In this document: one piece after another, positions 21,015-31,000 of the stretch
Numbering within the stretch: position 1 is the first letter of the stretch
How the letters are laid out: each line of letters begins with the position of its first letter
Source: CAZYSK01 sp964649415
Lineage (GTDB): Bacteria > Chloroflexota > Anaerolineae > B4-G1
Direction: 5' to 3'
DNA length: 64,000 nucleotides
Assembly (NCBI GenBank): GCA_964649415.1
Contig: CAZYSK010000027.1
Location: forward strand, 1 to 64,000
The notes under the pieces: model-generated
Seen by the model: the letters and a program-made list of their open reading frames with translations, nothing else
The model's database searches: none
What the model was told of the DNA's origin: nothing
Program-made: the position numbers and the translations under genes

Positions 21015-21872
21015 ATGTTCAGGAGTCTAGGGACAGGCGCTCTCGGCATACGCGCCTCATTGGCAGAAAGCCTGGAACTGGCGAAGGCGGCGGGCTTTCA
21101 GGGGGTCAGTATCCGCATGCCCGAGGTGTCCGCGCTGGCGGCGGAGAAGTCGGCGGACCACGTGAAGGGTCTGTTCGAGGACGCAGGGCTGCAGATGGGG
21201 AACTGGGGCCTGCCGACCAAGTGGCAGGCGAGCGAGGATGAGTTCGAGCAGGAACTGGAGAGGCTGCGGGGCTTCGCAGCGCTGGGCCAGGCATTGGGTT
21301 GTGTGCGGGTGGACACCTGGATCCTGCCGTTCTCCGAGGACAGGCCCTTCGACGAGAACTTCGCCTTCCACGTCCGCAGGTTCCGGCCCATCGCGGAGAT
21401 CCTGAACGAGCACGGGTGTCGCCTGGGGCTGGAATTCATCGGCCCCAAGACCATGCGCGCCGGGAAGCAGCACGCGTTCATCTCCACGATGGCGGGCATG
21501 CTCGACCTGTGCGACGCGATAGGCACGGGGAACGTGGGACTGCTGCTGGACGCCTTTCACTGGTACACGTCTCACGGCACCATAGCCGAGCTCCAGGGGC
21601 TGACGGCGGATCAGGTCGTGACCGTCCACATCAACGACGCGCCGGCGGGCGTGCCGGTGGACGAGCAGATCGACAAGGTGCGCTGCCTGCCCGGCGAGAC
21701 GGGCGTCATCGACCTGGTGGGCTTCCTGGAATCCCTGGACGGGATCGGCTATCGGGGGCCGGTCATGCCGGAGCCGTTCAGCGACATGCTCAAGGGCATG
21801 CGGCCGCTTGAGGCGGCGCAAACCACGGGCAGGTACTTGCTCGAAGTCTGGAGGGCGGCCGGGCTGCGCTAG
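21015..21872 (+). CDS. Sugar phosphate isomerase/epimerase-like TIM barrel
   Basis: 285 residues, same superfamily as its upstream neighbour but a different subfamily. Likely metal or active-site residues are in LGLEFIGPK (Glu), GLLLDAFHWY (Asp, His), VTVHINDAP (His) and VMPEPFSD (Glu). ACGGAGGG precedes the ATG. The pair resembles small sugar or inositol catabolic units, but the dehydrogenase partners are not adjacent (a Gfo/Idh/MocA protein occurs at 43686-45041). Confidence 0.85.
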   Translation: MFRSLGTGALGIRASLAESLELAKAAGFQGVSIRMPEVSALAAEKSADHVKGLFEDAGLQMGNWGLPTKWQASEDEFEQELERLRGFAALGQALGCVRVDTWILPFSEDRPFDENFAFHVRRFRPIAEILNEHGCRLGLEFIGPKTMRAGKQHAFISTMAGMLDLCDAIGTGNVGLLLDAFHWYTSHGTIAELQGLTADQVVTVHINDAPAGVPVDEQIDKVRCLPGETGVIDLVGFLESLDGIGYRGPVMPEPFSDMLKGMRPLEAAQTTGRYLLEVWRAAGLR

Positions 21873-21904
21873 AACCAGCATCGTACTCCGGCGGGCCTGC
21901 GAGA

Positions 21905-21938
21905 AGACCCTAAAGGTTTCAGAAAACCTTTAGGGTCT
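21905..21938. repeat. Palindromic element, AGACCCTAA arms with AGGTTT core
   Basis: A 34-bp perfect palindrome between convergent genes. It supplies the TAA stop (21930-21932) of the minus-strand methyltransferase. It lacks a T-run, so it is a poor intrinsic terminator. Confidence 0.9.
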
Positions 21939-22553
21939 GAACGGAGACGCCAGGCAGATACGCAGCAAACCGGCGTGGACGCGTCGTTGCTCCACGATCT
22001 CCAGGCCGCAGCGCGCCAGCAGGGCCTCGAAATCGCTCCTGGCGAACTCCGGGAAGTACGGGGACTCGTACAGCGAGGCGGCGGCGATGTACAGCGTCCG
22101 CAAGACCCGGTTCGCGGGCGGGTGGTATTCGGTGACGACGACCCTGCCCCGCGTCACCCGGGCCATCTCCCGCAGGACCTGTTCCCGCACATCGGGCGGC
22201 ATGTCGTGCAATGCAAACGAGACGGAACTGACGTCGAACGCGTCGTCGGCGAAATCCATCCCGGTGGCATCCATCTGCAGGAAGCGGATCTTGCCCTGCC
22301 GGTCCTTCTCCCGGGCCACGGCTAACATCCCCCCGGAGAGGTCAATGCCCGTCACGTCATCGCACCACCGCGAGAACTCCAAGGCCACGTCTCCGGTGCC
22401 GGTGCACACATCCAGCACCCGGTCGCCCGGCCGCACCCCGCATATCTGGACGGTCTGCCTCCGTACCTCGCGAAGCCGAAAGACGGAGATGAAGCGATCG
22501 TAGCACCTGGCCCAACGATCGTAGGAACTGCTCGTCTCGGACCCGGATTCCAC
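21930..22553 (-). CDS. Class I SAM-dependent methyltransferase, UbiE-like
   Basis: 207 residues. Motif I VLDVCTGTGDVALEF (about 48-62), the following acidic strand VTGIDLSGGM, and MARVTRGRVVVTEY further on are typical of UbiE/MenG-like small-molecule methyltransferases. The GTG at 22553 is chosen because a very G-rich ribosome site (GGGGGGAGGG) stands just before it. The longer frame runs into the upstream gene. The stop lies in a palindrome. It is probably co-transcribed with the membrane methyltransferase upstream. Substrate unknown. Confidence 0.8.
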   Translation of the reverse strand: MESGSETSSSYDRWARCYDRFISVFRLREVRRQTVQICGVRPGDRVLDVCTGTGDVALEFSRWCDDVTGIDLSGGMLAVAREKDRQGKIRFLQMDATGMDFADDAFDVSSVSFALHDMPPDVREQVLREMARVTRGRVVVTEYHPPANRVLRTLYIAAASLYESPYFPEFARSDFEALLARCGLEIVEQRRVHAGLLRICLASPFRP

Positions 22554-22569
22554 CTTGCGCCCTCCCCCC

Positions 22570-23187
22570 TCACTCACCCGAACGCCGGCGGAGGGACAGC
22601 CTGGGGCCGTAGCGCCCGGTCCGCCGGCAGTACGCGGCATAAGCATCACCGTGCGCCTGGCGCAGGTAAGCCTCCTCGATGCGGATCTTCCACTCGTAGC
22701 CGAGCACGTTCATGATCAGAGCAGCCAGCGCCAGCCAACTCGGGGCCAGGAGCAACACGCCCAAAGCCAGCAGATCCACCGACAGCGCCAGCGGGTTGCG
22801 CGTGAAGCAGTAGATGCCGTGCGTGACCAGCGGCTGCTTGCTCTCCGGCAGCGCGACCCGGAATGAGCGTCCCAGCGAGACCTCTCCCCAGATGATGCAC
22901 ACCCCTGCGAGCAGGATCGCCACGACGCCCAAGCCCTGCGCGACCGGATGGCCGAGGCACGCGATACGCCCGAACCAGTCCACACTCCGGGCGTCGCAGC
23001 AATAGGCGATGGCGGGCACCAATAAGAGCAGGCTCGCCACTCCATTGAGCAACGCCGCCGGGAAATGCCCCCTCGCGTGCCCCCTGGGGTTTGCGCCAGC
23101 GCCCCGCCTCACCGCCATCATAATGGCGGCGAAGGCCCCTAGGTAGACAAGCAAAGCCACCGCCAACGCGATCTGCGTCCAGTGCAT
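22570..23187 (-). CDS. Isoprenylcysteine carboxyl methyltransferase-type membrane protein
   Basis: 205 residues with five or six hydrophobic segments. The C-terminal signature HGIYCFTRNPLAL followed by EWKIRIEEAYL and GDAYAAYCRRTGR matches the ICMT/phospholipid methyltransferase (PEMT-like) family, which methylates lipids or prenylated substrates at the membrane using SAM. GAGGAG lies upstream of the ATG. It lies directly upstream of the UbiE-like gene, suggesting a two-step lipid modification. Confidence 0.85.
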   Translation of the reverse strand: MHWTQIALAVALLVYLGAFAAIMMAVRRGAGANPRGHARGHFPAALLNGVASLLLLVPAIAYCCDARSVDWFGRIACLGHPVAQGLGVVAILLAGVCIIWGEVSLGRSFRVALPESKQPLVTHGIYCFTRNPLALSVDLLALGVLLLAPSWLALAALIMNVLGYEWKIRIEEAYLRQAHGDAYAAYCRRTGRYGPRLSLRRRSGE

Positions 23188-23211
23188 CCTATCGGCTCCT
23201 CACTGCCTCAC

Positions 23212-24543
23212 TTATTGGCTCGCTGCGTGGGAACGGGGGGAATGGGTGGAGGAGAGCTGGCGCACCTTCCCCTGCGCCTGTCCCATCTGCCGGCGCAGGC
23301 GCTCCCGCCCCGCGCCGGTGACGCTCAACTGCCCGTCCCCCGCCAACCAGCCGCGCTCGAGCAGTTCGGCCAGGGTCCGCTCGGTCATCTCGCCGGCCTC
23401 CAGTTGCTGTCCCAGCCCCAGCTCGCGCAGCGCCGGATTGCCGCTGAAGTCCAGGGCCTGGCGCGCCCGCGCGACCAACTCGGCGCGCGTCAGCACCCCC
23501 TGTTTCTCGACCAGGTAGAGCATCCAGTCGCCCAACTGGGCCTGCCGGAACTGCTCGTAGCGCTCAGCGAGCCCCGCCTTGTAGCGCGAGAGATCCACCT
23601 CCTCATCGCCCAGGGAGCGCACGGTCTCAATGGCCAGCTCAACCGCGCTCTGGAGGATCAGGCCGGCCACGGCCAGCCCCACCAGCGTATCCAGCAGAGG
23701 GAAGCGAAGCAACGCGGCCACCAACCCGGCCGTGACACTCACCGCGACGATGACGTGGTTGCGCGAGTCCACCGACTGGGTGATGAGGGCCACGCTGCCG
23801 CTGCGCAGCCCCACAGTGCGCTGGTAGAGCCACAGCATCCCACACACGAGCGCCGAGATGATGGCGGCTGCGAAGGTGAACCAGTCCACCACCGGATCAA
23901 CGGGGACAAAGAGGCGGCGCACGGCCTGGTAGCACGTCAGGCCGCCCGTGCCGAGCATGAACAGCACGAGCACGACGTTGACGGCGCGCTCCTTGTCGAA
24001 GCGGAGTCCGGCGTAGACCAGCAGGCTCGAAAGACCGTCGAGGAGCGTATCCGTCGCGTCGTTGATCAAGCCCACGCTGCCTGAGAGGAGCCCCGCCGGC
24101 AGCTTCAGCGCCGCCAGGCCCAGGTGCACGAGTAGCCCGACCTGCGAGACGGTCTGCGGATGCAGCAGCTTCCGGGCCTTTCCCCCAAAGCTGCGCAAGC
24201 CAGCCAGCCGCTCATCCGCCTCCTCGCAGCCCAGAGGAGTGAGCGCGTAGCGTTCGCCCTGGCGCACCACCCAGCCCATCTCCATCATCTTGTCCAGGTC
24301 CCGCGCCATCGGAATGGCGCCTTCGTCGGGATGACGGTGCGCCATACTGCCTGCGTGGTCGGGTTCGTGCGAATGCACTCCAAAGAAGCCGAAACGCCGG
24401 AAGACGGCTATGACCTGATCCTGGAGTTCGGGCAGCGTCAAGGGAGCATCCCGCAGACACATGGCGATGATGTCGGTGTGGTCGTGCTCCTCGCGCCGCC
24501 GGCGCGCTGAGTCGATGCGATGTTTGCTTCTGGGTCCCAGCAT
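23212..24543 (-). CDS. CDF cation efflux protein with winged-helix-like flanks
   Basis: 443 residues. The middle (about 125-300) is a cation diffusion facilitator membrane domain with about six helices, including GSVGLINDATDTLLDG and SGSVALITQSVDSRNH, where the Asp and Asn/His line the metal site. It exports Zn, Fe or Mn from the cytoplasm. Unusually, the N-terminal about 100 residues look like a PadR-type winged helix with a His-rich patch (GVHSHEPDHAGSMAHRH). The C-terminal about 100 residues (VLTRAELVARARQAL to SVTGAGRERLRRQM) again resemble a winged helix rather than the usual ferredoxin-like domain. The ATG at 24543 is chosen for its AGGAGG site. Confidence 0.8.
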   Translation of the reverse strand: MLGPRSKHRIDSARRRREEHDHTDIIAMCLRDAPLTLPELQDQVIAVFRRFGFFGVHSHEPDHAGSMAHRHPDEGAIPMARDLDKMMEMGWVVRQGERYALTPLGCEEADERLAGLRSFGGKARKLLHPQTVSQVGLLVHLGLAALKLPAGLLSGSVGLINDATDTLLDGLSSLLVYAGLRFDKERAVNVVLVLFMLGTGGLTCYQAVRRLFVPVDPVVDWFTFAAAIISALVCGMLWLYQRTVGLRSGSVALITQSVDSRNHVIVAVSVTAGLVAALLRFPLLDTLVGLAVAGLILQSAVELAIETVRSLGDEEVDLSRYKAGLAERYEQFRQAQLGDWMLYLVEKQGVLTRAELVARARQALDFSGNPALRELGLGQQLEAGEMTERTLAELLERGWLAGDGQLSVTGAGRERLRRQMGQAQGKVRQLSSTHSPRSHAASQ

Positions 24544-24616
24544 TGAAGAGCCTCCTATGGCGAGTGGTTCCGAACAGGCATTATAGGCCATGGATGGCAT
24601 TCGTCAAATGACGCCC

Positions 24617-24643
24617 CGGACCGCCGGCATCCTGCCGGCATGA
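24617..24643. repeat. GCCGGCATCCTGCCGGC palindrome, copy 1
   Basis: A 27-bp element (GGACCGCCGGCATCCTGCC with return arm). Other copies are at 40062-40088 and 61883-61909, all intergenic. Confidence 0.8.
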
Positions 24644-24648
24644 CTCCG

Positions 24649-25407
24649 CTAGATCCAGTAGCCACTGACGCGCAGGCCCGTGCGCCGCTCTACCTCCCCA
24701 GCGATACGCTTCAGCACGTAAGGCGGGACCCGCTCAACCCCGGCATCGGGCACCGGGTAGTCGGTGCTGTAGATCTGCACCCGGGCCGGGCCGACCTCGG
24801 CCAGGGCGCTCACCCAGGCGTCGAACGCCTCACCTCTGACGTTGCTCACCCGGCCATCGATGAGCACGCTCTGGACGATCAGGCCGGGAACCCCGGCCAG
24901 ACTCTCGACAATGCGCGCCAATTCCACCCCCGGCGCGGGGCGGTTGATGCGGGCCAGCGTCCGTGGGTCCCCGGCGTCGAGTTTCAAGATCGGCGCGTCG
25001 AAGAACGGGAGTGCCTCGCGGATGCGCGGCAGACAGGCGGTCGTGGCGTTGGAGAAGAGCGCCAGCCTCACGCCGGGGTTGAGCTCGTCGCGCAGGCGGC
25101 GGACGGCCTCCGCGATGGCCGGGAAGGCCGTGTGCAGGGTCGGTTCCCCGTTGCCGGAGAAGGTGACGTAGTCCAGGCCCGGGTATCGTCTCAGGGCCGC
25201 CTCCACCGCCCGGAGCACCTGCCTCTTCCACGGGAAGTCCCTGGGCGGCGGACGAAGCGTACACATCTCGGTGTGGCCATAGTGGCAGTAGACGCAGTCG
25301 AAGGAGCACACCTTGTAGCCGGTGGGCAGCAGGTTGACGCCCAGCGAGAGGCCCAGGCGACGGGAGAAGAGCGGGCCGTAGGTGATGCCGGTTTCGAGAG
25401 GAAGCAT
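24649..25407 (-). CDS. Radical SAM protein, COG0731-like
   Basis: 252 residues. The iron-sulfur cluster motif is CSFDCVYCHYG (C34, C38, C41 by count) and the GNGEPTLH motif follows about 55 residues later. N-terminal GITYGPLFSRRLGLSLGVN is characteristic of the wyosine-synthase-like radical SAM group (COG0731), which in bacteria has no tRNA wyosine role and no assigned substrate. CAGGTGA lies upstream of the ATG. Confidence 0.85.
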   Translation of the reverse strand: MLPLETGITYGPLFSRRLGLSLGVNLLPTGYKVCSFDCVYCHYGHTEMCTLRPPPRDFPWKRQVLRAVEAALRRYPGLDYVTFSGNGEPTLHTAFPAIAEAVRRLRDELNPGVRLALFSNATTACLPRIREALPFFDAPILKLDAGDPRTLARINRPAPGVELARIVESLAGVPGLIVQSVLIDGRVSNVRGEAFDAWVSALAEVGPARVQIYSTDYPVPDAGVERVPPYVLKRIAGEVERRTGLRVSGYWI

Positions 25408-25508
25408 ATTTCACCTGAACTCCGCGTCCGCGGACTCTACGTCCGCGGACACTGTGTCCGCCGCGACCAGGCAAACGTGGATTGTGAACGGCTTGCTCCA
25501 ATCCGCGC

Positions 25509-26828
25509 CTACCAGAGCACCATAGACTCCTCGAAGATGCGGGCCAGATCCGCCTTGGTCACCGGCCGTGGACTCCCCACCAGCAGCCGCTGCTGCTTCC
25601 AACCACCCTCGACCATGTCGGGAATGTCACCCCCGGCATAGCCCAGAGCAGCGAGGCCGTTCGGGCAGCCGACGTCCCGCATCAATGCGATGACCACGTC
25701 CGGCAGTTTCATCGCGGCCTCCATGGACGACAGCCCCGCAGTGTTCACGCCCAGTAACTCCGCGATCCTGGCATGCCGCTCAAGGTTGGTGGGGGCGGTG
25801 AAACGCAAGCAGGCCGGCGCCGTCAGTATAGTCGCTATGCCGTGGGGCACCATCGGCTCCTCGACATCGTAACCAGGTGGCATCCAGTCCCTGACCATCC
25901 CCGCGATCGGATATCCCAGCGCATGGGGGATGTGCACGCCAGCATTGCCAAAGCCGATGCCAGCAAAGGTAGAGCCCATTGACATGTAGGTCCGGGCCTC
26001 AATGTCATGGCCGTTGAAACAGGACCGCCTCAGATACCTGCCCACCCACTCGATTGCCTTCTCGCTCCACAGATCGGCGATGGGATTGGAGCCGATGTAC
26101 GCCGCTCTCAGGGCCGGGCTCTCCGGTTTGGGCCTGGTGTTGTAGGGCTTGATCGTGAAGGACTCGGCCGCATGGGTGAGCACGTCGAGTCCGGTCGAGG
26201 CGGCGACTGCCGGCGGCATGGACAGCGTGTTGAGCGAGTCAACAATGGCCATCGTCGGCCGGATATTCACGTGCGACATGCCTGTCTTCAGCTTCAGATC
26301 TGACAACTCCAGCGCGATCACCGGTGTCGTCTCGCTGCCCGTGCCTGCCGTGGTGGGCAGGGCAATCATGGGCTTCAACGGGCCAGGAACGAGCTTGCCC
26401 TTGCCGATCGGTTTGTTGATGTAGTCATACAGGTCGGCCGGGTACGTGGTAAACAGGTTAATGGCCTTGGCAGTGTCAATCGTGCTTCCGCCCCCCAACG
26501 CGACGAAGACATCGAACGGATTGGAACAATCCGCGCCCGCGCCGCCCCGGCCGGCGCGATCCCCGGCAGCCTCAATCGCGCGTTTGAGCGACGCATCTGT
26601 AGGCTCAACGTGGACCTCGTCGTAGATTGCGAGTTGGATGCCTTCGTCCTCAATGATCGTCTTGACCTTGTCCACCAAGCCAAATTCCCACAGGTGTCTA
26701 TCCGTGACGAGCAAGACCTTGTTGGCTCCCATGGTCTTCAGCTCGTACCCCAGTTCGTCCGTAGCCCCAGCGCCGAACTTCAGTCTGGACATCGTCAAGG
26801 GGATGACAGATTCCATTTCCACGGTCAC
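25509..26828 (-). CDS. Iron-containing alcohol dehydrogenase, hydroxyacid-oxoacid transhydrogenase type
   Basis: 439 residues of the group III Fe-ADH family. The nucleotide-binding GGGSTIDTAKA, the TTAGTGSE loop, and metal ligands in GLDVLTHAAES, HIPHALGYP and MVPHGIATI are present. The length and internal order fit ADHFE1-like hydroxyacid-oxoacid transhydrogenases (4-hydroxybutyrate with 2-oxoglutarate) better than simple alcohol dehydrogenases. The GTG at 26828 is chosen because GAGGAGG stands 6 bases before it. An in-frame GGATTGGAACAATCC palindrome (about 26518-26536) adds ADCSNPF to the protein. Confidence 0.8.
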   Translation of the reverse strand: MTVEMESVIPLTMSRLKFGAGATDELGYELKTMGANKVLLVTDRHLWEFGLVDKVKTIIEDEGIQLAIYDEVHVEPTDASLKRAIEAAGDRAGRGGAGADCSNPFDVFVALGGGSTIDTAKAINLFTTYPADLYDYINKPIGKGKLVPGPLKPMIALPTTAGTGSETTPVIALELSDLKLKTGMSHVNIRPTMAIVDSLNTLSMPPAVAASTGLDVLTHAAESFTIKPYNTRPKPESPALRAAYIGSNPIADLWSEKAIEWVGRYLRRSCFNGHDIEARTYMSMGSTFAGIGFGNAGVHIPHALGYPIAGMVRDWMPPGYDVEEPMVPHGIATILTAPACLRFTAPTNLERHARIAELLGVNTAGLSSMEAAMKLPDVVIALMRDVGCPNGLAALGYAGGDIPDMVEGGWKQQRLLVGSPRPVTKADLARIFEESMVLW

Positions 26829-26875
26829 TTTGCGCCTCCTCAAAATGAACTACTGTAAGACATGCGAATCCAGCC

Positions 26876-28012
26876 CTAGTCCCACCGCCACACGTCGCGC
26901 GTCTTCGCCCTGAGCGCAGCGAGGCCCTTCTCGACGTACACGCGGGTCTCGTGGGCCACCCACTCCTCCGTGGGCTCCGGGGCCTCGGCGTCGTGCAACG
27001 GCCCGGGGCCGTAGCGCTCGCTGTATGGGGTCGGCAGTTGGTCCGGAAAGGTTTGCCCCGACATCACGCCGTATGCCAACGTCCAGGCGCGCGGCACCAC
27101 GTCCAGCGCGTATCCCCCGCCGCCGAAGGCCAACCAGCGCCCGGCATCCTCGGCCAGCGACCGGAACTCCTCAATCAGGGCCACGTATCCGCGTGTCGTC
27201 AGCCCCAGCGAGCCCAGGCGATCGCGGTAGTGGGTGTCCACGCCCAGTTGGGTCACCAGCACGTCCGGCGCGAACTGCCGCACCAGCGGCGGCACCACCT
27301 GGCGAAAGGCCTCCAGGTACAGGTCCTCATCGGTGTATATCATGAACGGCAGGTTGATGCTGTAGCCATATCCCGCGCCGGTGCCCAGCTCCTCCGGGAA
27401 GCCGGTGCCGGGGTAGAAGAGGATACCCGCCTGGTGTAGCGAGACGGTCAACACCTGGTCGCTGTCGTAGAAGGCGGTCTGGACCCCGTCGCCGTGGTGC
27501 ACGTCGATGTCCACGTAGGCCACCCGCATTCCCCGCCGTACGAGCCAGTGAATCGCCACCGCCACGTCGTTGAAGACGCAGAAGCCGGAGGCCCAGGCAG
27601 GCCGGGCGTGGTGCATCCCCCCGCTGAAGCTGAAGGCCACCTCCGCCTCGCCATCGAACACCAACTGCGCCCCCGTCACCGCCGCGTCCGCCTTGAGGCC
27701 CTCGATCTCATACATCCCCGGAAACACCGGGGTCTCGTCGGGGCGAAAGCCGTAGGCGTGGGCAGACACGCCAGACGCCCTCTCCCCACGGCTCAGGCTG
27801 GCGACGGCGTCCACGTATTCCTCCGTGTGAAACAGGAGCAGCGCCTCCCGGCCAAACGCGCGCGGTGGCATCAGGCGCGAATTGGGCGCGTCGAAGGCCC
27901 GGTACGCCGTCAGCAACTCGTAGGTACGCTGCAGGCGTTCCGGTCTCAGCGGGTGGTTCGCGCCAAATCCCCGTGCCCACAGGTCCTCCGTGCAGATAAA
28001 GGCTGCTTCCAT
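26876..28012 (-). CDS. acuC: Histone-deacetylase-family protein, AcuC-like
   Basis: 378 residues. Class I/II deacetylase motifs are complete: GGMHHARP, VDIDVHHGDGVQ (zinc Asp and His), LHQAGILFYPGTG, GVDTHYRDRLG (second zinc Asp) and a late GGGGYA. AcuC-type enzymes deacetylate lysines, such as those of acetyl-CoA synthetase. No partner acetyltransferase is in the window. GAGGAGAA lies upstream of the ATG. It follows the giant permease-cyclase gene by about 15 bases. Confidence 0.85.
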   Translation of the reverse strand: MEAAFICTEDLWARGFGANHPLRPERLQRTYELLTAYRAFDAPNSRLMPPRAFGREALLLFHTEEYVDAVASLSRGERASGVSAHAYGFRPDETPVFPGMYEIEGLKADAAVTGAQLVFDGEAEVAFSFSGGMHHARPAWASGFCVFNDVAVAIHWLVRRGMRVAYVDIDVHHGDGVQTAFYDSDQVLTVSLHQAGILFYPGTGFPEELGTGAGYGYSINLPFMIYTDEDLYLEAFRQVVPPLVRQFAPDVLVTQLGVDTHYRDRLGSLGLTTRGYVALIEEFRSLAEDAGRWLAFGGGGYALDVVPRAWTLAYGVMSGQTFPDQLPTPYSERYGPGPLHDAEAPEPTEEWVAHETRVYVEKGLAALRAKTRDVWRWD

Positions 28013-28027
28013 CGTTTGTTCTCCTCT

Positions 28028-31000
28028 TCAGAAACCAGGTTTTTCATGCGATGGCGCGCCATCAGAATGGCGTTGCCAAAGACCTGGTTTCTCGATCACG
28101 GCCCACACGCGTACCGGCTGCGCCTTGCCCCGAATCCTCAACTCACCCAGGTCAGCAAAATCGAACTCGGCGCGACGGCTTCCCAGCGCCTCGTAGGTCT
28201 GCCCGCTGATGAGGATGCCATGTTCGGGATAGTCCTTGTTCAGCGCCTCGATGCGGGAGGCCAGGTTGACCGTGTCACCGATGACGGTGTACTCCTGCCG
28301 CTCCTCCGGTCCCACCGCGCCCGCCAACGCCACCCCCGTGTTGATGCCCACCCCGATGCGGATCGACTCCTCGCCCCGCTCGACCAGCCGCTCGTTCAGG
28401 CGCTCCAGGTTGGCCCGCATCTCCAACGCCGTCAGCACCGCCTGATAGGCACTCTCCTCCAAGCGCCTCGGCGCGCCGTAGATCACCAGCGTGCTATCTC
28501 CCCCGAACTTGTTGACCGTGCCCGCGTGGGCCTGTGCCGCCCCCACCACCACCGGCAGGTACTCGTTCAGCAGCGCCACCATTTCCTCGGGCGAGCACCG
28601 TTCCGAGCGCGCCGTGAAGTCCCGGATGTCGCAGAACAGCACGCTGACCACGCGGTTCTCGCCCTCCAGCTGCACCTGCCCGCTGCGGATGGCCTCTGCC
28701 ACCTCGCGGCTGACGAAACGCCCGAACATGTCGCGCAGCCACTCCCTCTCCCGCAGGCCGGCCACCATCTGGTTGTAGGCGTTCGCCAGCAGCGCCAGTT
28801 CGTCCTTAGTGCCAGCGGTGCCGGCGTCGAAGCGCACCGTGAGATCGCCCTCTGCCACCCGGCGCGTGCCCGCCGCCAACCGGCGCACCGGCGCCGTCAC
28901 CGCCCCGCCGATAGCCTGCGCCAGGAGCACACCCGCCAGCACGGCGATCAGCCCACTCAGCCGGAACAGGTTGCGGCTCTCGTCGAGGAACGCTTCGAGC
29001 CGATCGAGCCGCAACGCCATCTGCAGCGCACCGACCAACTCGCCCCCCTGCCCCTTCCGCAGCGGCGTGGAGACCACCCAGACTTTCTCGCCCCGCCACG
29101 TCATCTCGTCTATCCGTGTGCCCGCTGGCACGGACGCCTTTTCCCCCATCAGGGCCAGTTGGTCGGAGAGCAAGATCGTACCATCTTCGTCTACCAGGGC
29201 AGTGTACGCCATATCGTCGCTGCGCATCTGCTCGGTCAGCTCCTGCAGCCGGGCCAGATCGAGCGTCTGCGTCATGTCAAGCATATCCTCGAATGCAGGG
29301 CGGGTTCCCATACCAGCCGTCAGATCAGATAGTTCAGCATCGAGGCTCTCCGATGCGGCCTGCCCGATCCACTCGACGCCAGCGACCATCCCATCCCTGA
29401 GTCGATCCTCCATGTGGCGACGCTCGATGGGGATGGCGACCATCTGGAGCGCGCCGACCATCAGGATGAGGATAAGGGTCAGGGCGATGGTGAGCTTGGT
29501 GCGGAGGGAGAAACGCGAGAGAAGTGTGGGGGTGTGGGAGTATGGGAGGTACGCTCCACGCTGGACTTCGGCGGCGTGGGCGGCCAGGTCGCGGGTCGCC
29601 CGCGTCAGCGGCGTGGCCAGCCGCCAACTGACCGTCGCGCCCACCAGGACGATGGCGGCGCCGATGGCCCCCAGCGTGTTGCGCAGCTTGTCCAGGAAGC
29701 CCTGTACCTGGCGAGCGTCCACCGTCATGCGCACCGAGCCGAGCAGCAACCCCTCGTCGCTGTGCACCGGGGCGGTGGCGACCATCAGCCACTCACCGCC
29801 CTCGCGCTCCGAGTAGACGTCGGTCTCGCCGGTCGTTTCAAGCTCGGGCGCGAGCGTGCCGATCTCGCGGGTGTCCATGCTGACGAGCACCACGTTGTCC
29901 CGGTCGGCGATGGCAAAATCGACCAGGCCGTTGGCCGTCATATCATCCACCAGCGACTCGAAGCGCAGCAGGGCGTCGGAATCGAAGTCGAAGGTCTCAC
30001 CTCCGCTCATCAGCATGTCGAAGTCCAGCGTCTCGGCGTCCTCCGGCAGGCCCAGCTCAATCATGCCAGCGTTCCAGGTTACCATCGTGCGCAGCGCGTC
30101 GTGCATCTGCTCCTCGATGCGCACGCGGGCGTGGGTGGTCACGACGGCGACCAGGCCCGCCAGCACGACGACCATCAGGATCGCCGTGCCCAGCACGAAG
30201 CGCGCGCGGATGCCCATAAATCCTAGCGGTCTTCTGAGACCTTTAGGGGTTCGGCTCGGCTCCATCGTCTCAATCGCCGAGCCCCGCAGGATCGAGCGCG
30301 CCGGCAGCCAGGCGGCCCCGGCGCAGATGAAGGGCGCGGCGATCAAGCCAACCAACCCGGTGACAAGCGCCGGCTGCACCGACCGCCAGGCCGCACCCCA
30401 CAGATCCAGGTCGGGGACGCCCCAACTGTTGCCGCCGTAGGTCACGACGATGACCGCGACGACGCCCACGCCGACGAGCAGCCCCAACCCACCGCCGATC
30501 ACGCCCATCAGCGCCGCCTCGCCCGTCACGACGCGCATCACCTGTCGTCGCGTCGCGCCCACCGCCCGCAGCAGCCCCAGCTCCCGCCGCCGCTCGGCCA
30601 CGCTCATCATCGTGGTGTTGACCACGCCGAGCGCCGCCGCCAGGATCGCCAACAGGAGCAGCGCGTTGAACATGCCGGGCATCACCTCAAACACCTTGAC
30701 CTGCGCCGCGTACATGCCTTCCGGCTCCATCAAGTGGACGCCGGGGTAGCGCACTACCAGGGCCTCCAGATCGGCCTTCAACCGGTCCCGGTCGGTGCCG
30801 GGCAAGGGGACCACGTGGATCAAGAACGGCTCGGTGACGGAGAACTCGTCCTTGGCGGCCAGACTGACGATGGAGGTATTGACAAAGGTCCGCCCGATGC
30901 CCGCCAGTGTGCATTCGACCGGGCCGTCCTTGCCGGTGACCTCGAACGTCTCGCCGACGGAGACGCCGTTGCGGCTGGCAATCATAGGCGGCACGAGCAC

